Of a stretch of DNA of 55,211 nucleotides, positions 33,725 through 41,608 are shown in pieces. The position numbers and the translations under genes are program-made. The stretch's first letter is position 1; every line of letters starts with the position of its first letter. Location: contig NZ_BAYB01000026.1 in the NCBI RefSeq assembly GCF_000685035.1, forward strand, positions 1 to 55,211, written 5' to 3'. The stretch comes from Paraburkholderia ferrariae NBRC 106233. GTDB taxonomy: Bacteria > Pseudomonadota > Gammaproteobacteria > Burkholderiales > Burkholderiaceae. The notes below the pieces were generated by a model that was not told the DNA's origin, ran no database searches, and was given only the letters and a program-made list of their open reading frames with translations.

Positions 33725-33742
33725 CCTTTCGTCAGCGAAAGG
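33725..33742. repeat. Short perfect inverted repeat
   Basis: CCTTTCG-TCAG-CGAAAGG forms a 7-bp stem with a 4-base loop. It lies between the DUF3331 gene and the FNR promoter. No T-run follows on either strand, so a standard intrinsic terminator is not supported. It could be an operator or an RNA-stabilising hairpin. The rest of the spacer up to the DUF3331 gene shows nothing I can name. Confidence 0.5.
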
Positions 33743-33906
33743 GGCATGGTGGAACGGGACTATCAACCCCAATTCTCGAACACTGCATTACTCGAACAGG
33801 TCCAGTGCGGGGTGTGAGCGCACATGAATCCGTCAAGCGGGCTATACCCGATCATCAACAACATGACGTGCCGCCATCTCGTGAGCTTGTGGGGCTGGAC
33901 GAAGGT

Positions 33907-34323
33907 TCACTTCTGGCTTGCTTGATCAATCGTTGAAGCAAGGATCACCCAGCCGGCATTTGCTGGCTTGCGGCCTCGCACTGATGGTCGGAAGACCAGG
34001 TCGCCCCGACGGATCTGCGCGCCACTTAACGCGCAGATGGCGCGACCACGTGCGATAGTGAGTTTCCACTTCTGCTCGCCATAGGAGCCAGAAGTCGCAT
34101 CGCGCCAACTAATCGCAATCGCAGAACTGGAATAGCGTTCAACGATCTCAAGATTTGCGGCCTGCTCGGGAAGTGGCGACACCTTAAGATCGGAAATCAA
34201 CCGGGCCCCGACCGATTTGCGAAGTGATCGGGCCGGTTTATCAAGGCAAAGGTCCCAAAATGAAATCTGCAGCAGCAAGTCGACGGTATAGGCCCACACT
34301 TTGTCGGTTTCAGACTCTTCCAT
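33907..34323 (-). CDS. DUF3331-family protein
   Basis: A 138-residue small soluble protein of a family seen mostly in Burkholderiaceae. The diagnostic stretch is ISWRDATSGSYGEQKWKLTI, followed by CALSGAQIRRGDLVFRPSVRGRKPANAGWVILAS. The C-x-LSG---RRGD-VFRP pattern is the core of DUF3331. Function is unknown. I start it at the ATG at 34323 (MEESETDKV), where GGGGAG lies 7 bp upstream, rather than at an in-frame TTG five codons earlier. It is on the same strand as the downstream oxalate array, but about 340 bp and a separate promoter lie between. Confidence 0.85.
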   Translation of the reverse strand: MEESETDKVWAYTVDLLLQISFWDLCLDKPARSLRKSVGARLISDLKVSPLPEQAANLEIVERYSSSAIAISWRDATSGSYGEQKWKLTIARGRAICALSGAQIRRGDLVFRPSVRGRKPANAGWVILASTIDQASQK

Positions 34324-34427
34324 TGCTGCGCTCCCCAATCAATCGTTGTTCGCAAGGCTCCCAAGCGCGTGGCTACGCGCGCTTCAGAACATTGCGAACG
34401 GTGCTGCTTCTTGGCGCGTATTCGTGA

Positions 34428-35396
34428 TTAAAAAACTTTCAATAGCCGAAAATTAATTTGCTGAGTGGTGAGCGGCCCATTTTCAGTGGATGTCTGACGC
34501 CCGTAAAGTGCCATCAGTTGCCAGTTCTTTGCCGGAAACCATGCAGCACCAACCAGCCACGACGGCGTAGATTGCCGGTTTGACTGTGATACGCCGTTGA
34601 CCGTTGTCGTGCCACCCAATACGTATGAAAAGCCCGCGCGAATATCCAGTGTGCTGATCAGTTGATAACGCAACCATGCCTGCGTCTGAAAGAGTGGTGA
34701 CTCCCGCAGACTCCCGCCTGACACTCCGTAGTCGTTGTTCGGTGTAAACACCGTCGCGTCGGCGGTCAGATCAACCAGAATGTGGGGTGTCAGGGCCGTA
34801 GTAAAACCTGCTTGCAATGCGAATTTCCAGCGGTGCTCCCCAAAGTCGAGCTCCCGGCCAGGGTGATAGTTTCCAGTCGGTGCGTAAATAAACGGTGTCA
34901 ACCCAAAGTACGTCTGCGAAGCCGGCCGGTTTATCAACCAAACGGTGGCTGCAAAGATCGCATCCCCGACCGCAGTGGTTTGCCCGAGCGAGGACAACGA
35001 GGACCGCCCCTGCGCCCGTCCAAAGGGAAGCAGAATCTGGGGGTCTACCGTGAATCCGTCGACGTCCATAAAATGAATGAAACGCGCGATGCCCACGTCG
35101 GAGACAATGTCACCTCCCGAGACCCGTTCTCCGCTCGAATTTATCTGGTCCGCTCGAGAGTGCTCATAATAGAGCAGCCCTACGTCAGCGCCCGGCGGCA
35201 ACGGATTATAGTCGCCAGCATCCACATTGATCGCGTGTGCAAGGCGTGGGGACATACAGAGAACCGCCACGAACAATGCTCCCGCGAGGCCCGCGCGAAT
35301 TTCGACCAGTGGTTTGCTCCGGCTTCCTGATTCGAGCCGTCTGTGCTGCCACACCACCTGGTTTCCATGGCTCACACATGTCTGGTCTTCTCCCAT
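34428..35396 (-). CDS. Outer-membrane channel of the phenol MetA-pathway family
   Basis: A 322-residue beta-barrel protein. After a long N-terminal region it has a signal-like hydrophobic stretch (LAGALFVAVLCMSPRLAHA), with likely cleavage after AHA near residue 55. The mature protein begins INVDAGDYNPLPPGADVGLLYYEH, the typical start of PF13557-type transporters found in aromatic-degradation clusters. Alternating strands and a terminal aromatic residue (LLKVF) fit an outer-membrane barrel. GAGGAG precedes the ATG at 35396 closely. The unusually long N-region may mean a later true start. In context it probably admits the hydrophobic substrate of the neighbouring dehydrogenases. Confidence 0.82.
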   Translation of the reverse strand: MGEDQTCVSHGNQVVWQHRRLESGSRSKPLVEIRAGLAGALFVAVLCMSPRLAHAINVDAGDYNPLPPGADVGLLYYEHSRADQINSSGERVSGGDIVSDVGIARFIHFMDVDGFTVDPQILLPFGRAQGRSSLSSLGQTTAVGDAIFAATVWLINRPASQTYFGLTPFIYAPTGNYHPGRELDFGEHRWKFALQAGFTTALTPHILVDLTADATVFTPNNDYGVSGGSLRESPLFQTQAWLRYQLISTLDIRAGFSYVLGGTTTVNGVSQSNRQSTPSWLVGAAWFPAKNWQLMALYGRQTSTENGPLTTQQINFRLLKVF

Positions 35397-35839
35397 TCTC
35401 TCCTCGTGATGTTGCGTTGCCTGATCAGCATGCCGCGCGCCCTCTCCAGGGACCGTGCCCCGGCGTCGCGGCGAAGTGTTGTTTCAGCGAGTCGACGGTC
35501 TCTGCACCTCCCCGTTGCTCCGGGTTGCCAGACCATGAAAAGCCAGCCCGCCCGTTTTTTACATCGGCACAAAAACTTGCGTGCGAGACAAGGCATCACC
35601 GCTTCTGGCGAGCAATGACTGGCATAATCCCGCAAAGCGATGCGCTGCAACAGCAGCGTGACGATGCCGTCTTGCCCGGACACCTTCTGTGCGGATGAAA
35701 CCGCCTGCGCTGCAAGATACCGTGGCATCCGGTAGTCCAGAGAAAGATCAGCGAAACATGAAATCTACTGCGCCGCTGAACAATCGCTGTCTTCTGGTAC
35801 GCAGCTTGATAGCGAACTACCGGACGGCTGACCTTCGGC
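35397..35839. other. Spacer without a supported gene
   Basis: About 440 bp between the GMC oxidoreductase end and the outer-membrane channel start, both on the minus strand. Several frames stay open on both strands, but none has a family pattern or a good start. It should hold the channel gene promoter. No clear repeat, terminator or operator was found. Confidence 0.5.
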
Positions 35840-37429
35840 TTATTTGAGATCGTCCACAAACATGGCAGCGCCGTGGCGCGCGAGTGCCTGTGTCGGGGCG
35901 TTGGTATTACCGCTGACGATATTCGGCATGATCGAGGCGTCGATGACCCTCAGGTTATCAACCCCATTGACCCGCAGGCGGGCATCGACAACAGCCCTGT
36001 CGTCCCTGCCCATCCGGCACGTGCCAACCGGGTGCCACATGGTTGTGGCCACACGCTTGACCCATTCCGCCAACTGTTCGTCGGTGCTGTTGCTGGACCC
36101 CGGCTCAACCTCTTCCTCGATGACATGACTCAGTGACTCCTGGGCCATTACTTCACGGATGGCCTTCACCGAACCAATGGCAGTCTCAAGATCCCAAGGA
36201 TCGCCGACAAAATTCGGGTGGATCTGCGGCATTGATGTGGGATTGCCGTCGGAGAGCCTCACCCAGCCGCGGCTTCTCGGCTGCAGGACGACCAGCTCGA
36301 ATGTGACACCCGATCGGGTACCCGTGGGACTCAGGCCGTCTTCGGATATTATCGGCACGTGGTAGCACTGGATGGTTGGCTCGGCCGTGAGATCAGTCGG
36401 ATCCCAGTACGAAACGGTCTCAATTCCGTTCCCGGATGCCGGGCCGTCCTTGGTGACGAAATACCGGACCCCGGCCTTGATTGTGCCAAGACCGTGTGCA
36501 CTGGCCTGATAGCCGAGCGTGCCCTTCACGAAGGCCCGAACGGGGATGATCGGGTGGTCTTGCAGATTTTCGCCTACCTCGGGCGAATCCACCTTCACAT
36601 CGATCCCATGCTGGCCGAGCTGCGCCGCCGGACCGACACCAGAGTGCATCAGAATTTTCGGCGAATGCGTCGCGCCGGCCGAGACAATGACCTGATCCGC
36701 AAGCACACGCCCGGTGGAGTTGCCACTCAGATATTCAACGCCAACCGCCTTCCCGTTCTCGATGAGTACCCGGGTTGCAGTCGTGTTCACCATCAAGGTA
36801 ATGCGGCCTGACTCCAGATGCGGGCGCAAATACGCGTCCGCAGCACTGCAACGTCTCTGATTACCGACCGTGGACTGAACCGGGGAGACGCCAAGCTGAT
36901 ACTTTCCGTTGTAGTCAGGGTTATACGAGAGTCCGTATTCCTGGAAAGCCTTCAGGCAATATTGATTCAGTTCGTTAATACCCTTCGGCAACTGAACCGA
37001 CAAGCCACCACCCACACCATGATATTCGTTATGGAAAGTATCGTTGTGCTCCTGTGCGATGAAGTGCGGAAGCAGATCCACGAAGGACCACTGCCCGGTG
37101 TCCCCCACTGCTTCCTGCCACCGCGCATAATCGCGCGGCTGGCCGCGCACGTAGCACATCGCATTGATCGACGAGCCTCCGCCCAGGACCTTTGCCGAGC
37201 GGTACGCGCGCACCGTGCCGTGCTGGGGAACCGTGTCATCTTTCCATACATGCCGGTCATGCTGAAGGATATTTGCAAAGCCGGCGGGAATATGGATGAA
37301 CGGGTCGCTGTCGATATCTCCGGCTTCTATCAATACGATGGATGCGCTGGTGTGCTCTGCAACGTAACTCGCAACCACGCACCCCGCAGCTCCACCGCCC
37401 AACACAATCACGTCGAATTTATCTTGCAT
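35840..37429 (-). CDS. GMC-family FAD oxidoreductase (choline/alcohol dehydrogenase-like)
   Basis: A 529-residue flavoprotein. The dinucleotide-binding start is FDVIVLGGGAAGCVVASYVA with an acidic strand end (IVLIEAGD). AKVLGGGSSINAMCYVRGQPRDY is the first GMC signature region and GATHSPKILMHSGVGPA the second. GENLQDHP and the C-terminal WHPVGTCRMG with NTNAPTQ supply the active-site histidine and asparagine. Such enzymes oxidise primary or aryl alcohols, choline or similar substrates and pass electrons to a respiratory acceptor. AGGA lies 5-6 bp before the ATG. It is divergent from the esterase-aldehyde-alcohol dehydrogenase operon, so they probably share a substrate class. Confidence 0.92.
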   Translation of the reverse strand: MQDKFDVIVLGGGAAGCVVASYVAEHTSASIVLIEAGDIDSDPFIHIPAGFANILQHDRHVWKDDTVPQHGTVRAYRSAKVLGGGSSINAMCYVRGQPRDYARWQEAVGDTGQWSFVDLLPHFIAQEHNDTFHNEYHGVGGGLSVQLPKGINELNQYCLKAFQEYGLSYNPDYNGKYQLGVSPVQSTVGNQRRCSAADAYLRPHLESGRITLMVNTTATRVLIENGKAVGVEYLSGNSTGRVLADQVIVSAGATHSPKILMHSGVGPAAQLGQHGIDVKVDSPEVGENLQDHPIIPVRAFVKGTLGYQASAHGLGTIKAGVRYFVTKDGPASGNGIETVSYWDPTDLTAEPTIQCYHVPIISEDGLSPTGTRSGVTFELVVLQPRSRGWVRLSDGNPTSMPQIHPNFVGDPWDLETAIGSVKAIREVMAQESLSHVIEEEVEPGSSNSTDEQLAEWVKRVATTMWHPVGTCRMGRDDRAVVDARLRVNGVDNLRVIDASIMPNIVSGNTNAPTQALARHGAAMFVDDLK

Positions 37430-37930
37430 AGTAATCCTGATTATTGATTTTTGATTTTCGAAAAAATGGATAAATCTTGCATATTACGTCGCCGCAGGCA
37501 TCCGTACGATCAAGCCTTGTCCCCTTAGACCGAAACGGTGTCCCACTACACCATGGTGCACAGATTGACCCCGTTGCTCACTTCCGACGATGGTCCGCCC
37601 GGCTGCCATACGGTATCGAGAACAACCGGCATTCAACGTGCCTCAGAGGGCCGCACACCTGGCATCCGGTTTGAAACGAGAGGCTCATCTTGACGCACTA
37701 ATTTCGGAAAGTAAAGCCAGCCATAACGGCTAAATCATCTGCATTCCTTATATACACCATCTCACTATTCGAAATAATCCGCCACCTGTTCAGTAACTGA
37801 ACAATGGCTATAAAAATAAATCATTTGAAAACAATAAACTGCTGCATGACTACTCATGACCGATGGCACAAACACTCATGCTAGCCCTAGACTAATAAGA
37901 AGCGATCCAATTTGCCAGTGGAGACAACCT
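37430..37930. other. Divergent regulatory region
   Basis: About 500 bp, markedly AT-rich compared with the genes on both sides, especially 37430-37480 and 37735-37850. It contains the GMC gene promoter on the minus strand, the esterase promoter on the plus strand and a perfect palindrome (separate entry). I could not find a sigma-54 promoter with the required GG-N10-GC spacing. No gene is supported. Confidence 0.6.
37787..37803. promoter_or_regulatory. 17-bp perfect palindrome, candidate operator
   Basis: TGTTCAGTAACTGAACA has two perfect 8-bp arms around one base. It lies about 130 bp upstream of the esterase start and about 360 bp from the divergent GMC gene. The position suits an activator site for the AcoR-like regulator encoded at 41609-42721, whose Fis-type helix-turn-helix would bind as a dimer. 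Confidence 0.6.
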
Positions 37931-38896
37931 GTGCGGACAGCCCCTCTTGATCCCTCCCGTCTCGCGCCCGATGTGCGCGAGCTACTTGCGGCCATGTCCG
38001 CTAGCGGGAGTCCACCATTGGAGTCACTGCCGCTCCCGCAGATGCGCAAGGCCTACGGACAGATCGGCGCGCAATTTGGCGGGGAAACGATCCCGGTAAG
38101 CGAAGTGCGTGAACTTCAGGCTGACGGACCTGACGGGTTGATTCCGTTGCGTCTGTATGTGCCCAGTCAGAGCGGCGTCGCCCCCCATGCCGCAACCGTC
38201 TACCTTCATGGAGGCGGCTGGTCGATGGGCGACCTCGACACCCACGACAAGATCTGCCGCCGCCTGGCACGCGCGGCGGGCTGTGCGGTAATCGGCGTTG
38301 GATATCGGCTGGCACCGGAACATCCCGCGCCCGCCGGCCCGGAAGACGTGCTGGCCGCGATCCGCTGGCTAGTCGCGCATGCTGTGGAATTGCGCCTTGC
38401 CCCTGAGCGGATCGCCGTGGCCGGCGACAGCGCCGGAGGCAGCCTGTCTGCGGTGGCATGTCAGCAGTTGCGTGGCAGCGAAGTCACGTTGCGGGCGCAG
38501 GTGCTGTTCTACCCATCCACCGACCTTTCGCCAGCCTCGCAGGACTTTCCTTCGAGACGCGAGAACGGCGCGGTCCCTCCTCTGACACTAGAACTGATGC
38601 ATGCGCTTGCTGATCCATTCGTAGCCAGCTTCGACGCCGCAGACCCAAGACTATCGCCATTGCGCGCATCCGACTTGCACGGACTACCACCGGCCCTGAT
38701 TTTCGCCGGCGAATGCGACGTACTGCGCGATGACAGCCGTTTCTATCGCGACGCGCTTCGGGCCGCGGGGGTACCTGTCGAATATGTCGAGGTCCCAGGT
38801 ATGGTCCACGGCTTCATCGAGATGGCTGGCGTCCTGCCTGCTGCGGCGCAAGCTATTGAGCACGCAGGGGCGTTCCTGTGTGACCACCTCGCCTGA
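37931..38896 (+). CDS. HSL-type alpha/beta hydrolase (esterase)
   Basis: A 321-residue serine esterase of the hormone-sensitive-lipase family. The oxyanion motif is VYLHGGGWSMGD, the nucleophile GDSAGGSLSAVA. The acid is in GECDVLRDD and the histidine in PGMVHGFIEM. Such enzymes cleave short-chain or aryl esters. I prefer the GTG at 37931, because GGAGA lies 6-7 bp upstream and the N-terminus then reads VRTAPLDPSRLAPDVRELL, the common family opening. An in-frame ATG at 37856 would add 25 atypical residues. It precedes the aldehyde and alcohol dehydrogenase genes and could release the alcohol they oxidise. Confidence 0.88.
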   Translation: MRTAPLDPSRLAPDVRELLAAMSASGSPPLESLPLPQMRKAYGQIGAQFGGETIPVSEVRELQADGPDGLIPLRLYVPSQSGVAPHAATVYLHGGGWSMGDLDTHDKICRRLARAAGCAVIGVGYRLAPEHPAPAGPEDVLAAIRWLVAHAVELRLAPERIAVAGDSAGGSLSAVACQQLRGSEVTLRAQVLFYPSTDLSPASQDFPSRRENGAVPPLTLELMHALADPFVASFDAADPRLSPLRASDLHGLPPALIFAGECDVLRDDSRFYRDALRAAGVPVEYVEVPGMVHGFIEMAGVLPAAAQAIEHAGAFLCDHLA

Positions 38897-38952
38897 ACAG
38901 GTCGTCAGCATCCACGGCACCACAACACAACTCGAGGGAAATGAGAAATACG

Positions 38953-40416
38953 ATGAGTGACAACACATTCCTGCAAGGCAATTTCTGGCACGGTGCGCTG
39001 TTCACCGGTCGCTGGACACCTGCCGATCGTACCGCCGACGTGATTGAACCCGCCACTGGCCAGACGCTCGGCTGCGTGGGAATGGCCAGCCCCGAGCAGA
39101 TTGGCGCCGCAGCGGCCGCCGCGGCCCAGTCACAACGCGAGTGGGCAGCAGCCCCTTACGGACAGCGTGCCCAGGTTCTACGCGAAGCTGCACGGCTCGC
39201 TGAGCAGTACGCCGACGAGATCATCTACTGGCTGATACGCGAGAGTGGTTCGACCCGGCTGAAAGCTGGCTTCGAGGCATCGGTCAACACCAAGGCGTTA
39301 CACGAAGCCGCCACGCTACCATCCCGAAGCCAGGGCGAGGTATTGCCATCATCCCCCGGCCGGCTGAGCCTCGCACGACGCCGTCCGCTCGGTGTAGTCG
39401 GCGTGATTTCGCCGTTCAACTTCCCCCTGTACCTTGCAATGCGGGCGGTCGCTCCGGCCTTGGCGCTCGGTAACGCCGTAATACTCAAGCCGGACCCACG
39501 TACGGCTGTCTGCGGCGGTTTCGTGATTGCACGCCTGTTCGAGCTGGCTGGCCTACCCGCCGGAGTGTTGCAGGTATTACCGGGCGATGGCGCAGCAGGC
39601 GCGGCGCTCACCACCGATCCGAACGTGGCAATGATCCAGTTCACGGGATCCACTGGTGCTGGACGCAAGGTCGGCGAAGCCGCGAGCCGGCATCTGAAGA
39701 AGGTTTCCCTCGAACTCGGCGGTAAAAACTCGCTCATCGTGCTCGACGACGCCGATCTCGACCTGGCGATCGCCAACACCGCCTGGGGCGTCTACCTGCA
39801 CCAGGGTCAAATCTGCATGTCATCCGGGCGGGTGCTCGTACAGCGCGGCATCTATGAACAGTTCCTGGCAAAGCTTACAGCCAAGGCCCGCAGCCTCGAA
39901 GTTGGGAATCCTGCGAACGAAAACGTCGCAATCGGGCCCCTGATCAACGCAGCCCAGCGTGACCACGCAGCCAGAGTGGTCGATCAGGCCAGAGCAGCCG
40001 GCGCAACGGTGGAAACCGGTGGCGGCTACCGCGACCTGTTCTTCGAGCCGACCGTACTCAGCCACGTCGGCCCGGACAACCCGGCCTTCCACGAAGAGAT
40101 ATTCGGCCCTGTCGCCGTCGTTGTGCCATTCGATACAGACGAGGATGCAATCCGTCTCGCCAACGACACCGAGTACGGCCTGTCGATGGCAATCATTTCC
40201 AGCAATGTCGGCCGCGCGCTACGGCTGGGTGAACGTCTGCGTACCGGCCTGCTTCATATCAACGATCAGACCGTCAACGATGAAGTGATCAACCCGTTCG
40301 GCGGCGTCGGCGCCTCCGGCAATGGCTCCAGCATCGGAGGGCCTGCCAACTGGGAAGAATTCACCCAGTGGCAATGGCTCACCGTCAAGGGAGAAGCACC
40401 CGCCTATCCCATCTAG
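38953..40416 (+). CDS. Benzaldehyde dehydrogenase-like aldehyde dehydrogenase
   Basis: A 487-residue NAD(P)-dependent aldehyde dehydrogenase that oxidises an aldehyde to the acid. PFNFPLYLAMRAVAPALALG, the FTGST coenzyme motif, the general-base Glu in VSLELGGKNSLIV and the nucleophilic Cys in LHQGQICMSSGR are intact. LPSRSQGEVLPSSPGRLSLARR and the ending EEFTQWQWLTVKGEAPAYP match XylC/benzaldehyde dehydrogenases. I favour the ATG at 38953 (MSDNTFLQGNFW); another ATG four codons earlier is possible. It lies between the esterase (56 bp) and the alcohol dehydrogenase (18 bp), so it should act on the aldehyde the latter makes. Confidence 0.93.
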   Translation: MSDNTFLQGNFWHGALFTGRWTPADRTADVIEPATGQTLGCVGMASPEQIGAAAAAAAQSQREWAAAPYGQRAQVLREAARLAEQYADEIIYWLIRESGSTRLKAGFEASVNTKALHEAATLPSRSQGEVLPSSPGRLSLARRRPLGVVGVISPFNFPLYLAMRAVAPALALGNAVILKPDPRTAVCGGFVIARLFELAGLPAGVLQVLPGDGAAGAALTTDPNVAMIQFTGSTGAGRKVGEAASRHLKKVSLELGGKNSLIVLDDADLDLAIANTAWGVYLHQGQICMSSGRVLVQRGIYEQFLAKLTAKARSLEVGNPANENVAIGPLINAAQRDHAARVVDQARAAGATVETGGGYRDLFFEPTVLSHVGPDNPAFHEEIFGPVAVVVPFDTDEDAIRLANDTEYGLSMAIISSNVGRALRLGERLRTGLLHINDQTVNDEVINPFGGVGASGNGSSIGGPANWEEFTQWQWLTVKGEAPAYPI

Positions 40417-40434
40417 ACAAATCAGGAGACACAC

Positions 40435-41562
40435 ATGAACCCAACCGCCGAATTGCGTGACGTCACTGTGGCTGTTGCGCAAGCCCCCGGGCAACCCTTC
40501 CGTATCGAACCGGCACGCATTCGCGGGCCGCGCGGGAACGAGGTGCTGGTGCGCGTCGTTGCCACCGGCCTGTGTCACACAGACCTGATCGTGCGCGACC
40601 AGTATTACCCGGTGCCGCTCCCCGCCGTCCTCGGTCACGAGGGTGCCGGCGTGGTCGAATCGCTCGGTCCCGACGTGAAGAACCTCAAGGTGGGTGACCA
40701 TGTAGTGCTGACCTACGGCGCCTGTGGCCACTGCAACCCATGCGCCAGTGGCCACGAAGCCTACTGCCAGCATTTTTACCCACTCAACTTTGGCGGCGTT
40801 GGTACAGACGGCCACACCGCACTGCAAACCCCGGAGGGCAAGCCGCTGCACGATCATTTTTTTTGCCAATCGTCGTTCGCGACCTATGCGATTGCGCGGG
40901 AAAACAATGCAATCAAGGTTCCGGCCGACGCCCCGCTGGAACTGCTCGGGCCACTGGGCTGCGGTATCCAGACAGGTGCGGGCGCCGTCATCAACTCGCT
41001 GAAAGTACGCCCCGGCAGCAGCTTCGTGGCCTGGGGTGCAGGCGCTGTCGGGTTGAGTGCGGTCATGGCTGCCCGTGTGGCCGGAGCGACGACTATCGTC
41101 GCCATCGACGTGGTGCCCTCACGGCTCGAACTGGCCAGGGAACTGGGTGCGACCCACACGATTAACAGCCGCGACGGGGATGTGACCGAGGCCGTGCGCT
41201 CTGTCACGGGCGGCGGTGCCGACTTCGCGCTCGAATCGACCGGCCTCCCGCAGGTCCTGTCGGCAGCGATTGAAGCCCTCGGCGGATTGGGCACGATTGG
41301 CGTGGTTGGCGCCCCAAAACTGGGCACCAGGGCCGAATTCGACGTCAACAACCTGCTGTTAGGCGGGCGCAGCATCCGTGGTATCGTCGAAGGCGACAGC
41401 GTGCCACAGGTGTTCATCCCACAACTGGTACAGCTCTACCAGCAGGGCCGGTTCCCGTTCGACAGGCTGGTGAAATTTTACACGCTGGAACAGATCAACC
41501 AAGCCGCCGAGGATAGCGCCCAGGGTATCACGCTCAAACCGATCCTCAGGATCGCTGGCTGA
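40435..41562 (+). CDS. Zinc-dependent aryl-alcohol dehydrogenase
   Basis: A 375-residue medium-chain dehydrogenase close to benzyl-alcohol dehydrogenases (XylB type). The catalytic zinc ligands lie in VVATGLCHTDLI and LGHEGAGVV. The structural zinc site is CGHCNPCASGHEAYC. The nucleotide-binding motif is WGAGAVGLSAVMAARVAG with an acidic residue in VAIDVVPSRL, favouring NAD. The usual C-terminal DRLVKFYTLEQINQAAEDS is present. It oxidises an aryl or allylic alcohol to the aldehyde for the adjacent aldehyde dehydrogenase. AGGAGA lies upstream at a normal spacing. The exact alcohol is not determined. Confidence 0.93.
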   Translation: MNPTAELRDVTVAVAQAPGQPFRIEPARIRGPRGNEVLVRVVATGLCHTDLIVRDQYYPVPLPAVLGHEGAGVVESLGPDVKNLKVGDHVVLTYGACGHCNPCASGHEAYCQHFYPLNFGGVGTDGHTALQTPEGKPLHDHFFCQSSFATYAIARENNAIKVPADAPLELLGPLGCGIQTGAGAVINSLKVRPGSSFVAWGAGAVGLSAVMAARVAGATTIVAIDVVPSRLELARELGATHTINSRDGDVTEAVRSVTGGGADFALESTGLPQVLSAAIEALGGLGTIGVVGAPKLGTRAEFDVNNLLLGGRSIRGIVEGDSVPQVFIPQLVQLYQQGRFPFDRLVKFYTLEQINQAAEDSAQGITLKPILRIAG

Positions 41563-41608
41563 CCCCAGCTTCGAGCACACCCGGCAGCGTCGTCGAGAGG
41601 GATTTCGC

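Noticed and set aside
34369..34385. GCGCGTGGCTACGCGC inverted repeat before the DUF3331 gene as a terminator of the outer-membrane channel gene.
   Set aside because: No T-run follows on the minus strand; a GC-rich palindrome of this size is not unexpected here.
35237..35728. Open frames of 118-153 codons in the spacer between the GMC gene and the outer-membrane channel.
   Set aside because: No family resemblance, no good ribosome-binding site, and they overlap each other on both strands.
37505..37560. The minus strand reads TGTAGTGGGACACCG followed by TTTCGGTCTAAGGGGAC, recalling either a degraded tRNA-Glu 5' half or an IS3-type terminal repeat.
   Set aside because: No acceptor stem, anticodon arm or T-loop could be paired, and no second end or transposase is nearby. 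Resemblance alone is too weak.
37860..37885. TGGCAC followed by ATGC upstream of the esterase as a sigma-54 promoter.
   Set aside because: The GG and GC dinucleotides are 13 bases apart, not the required 10, and the linked regulator lacks the sigma-54 ATPase domain.
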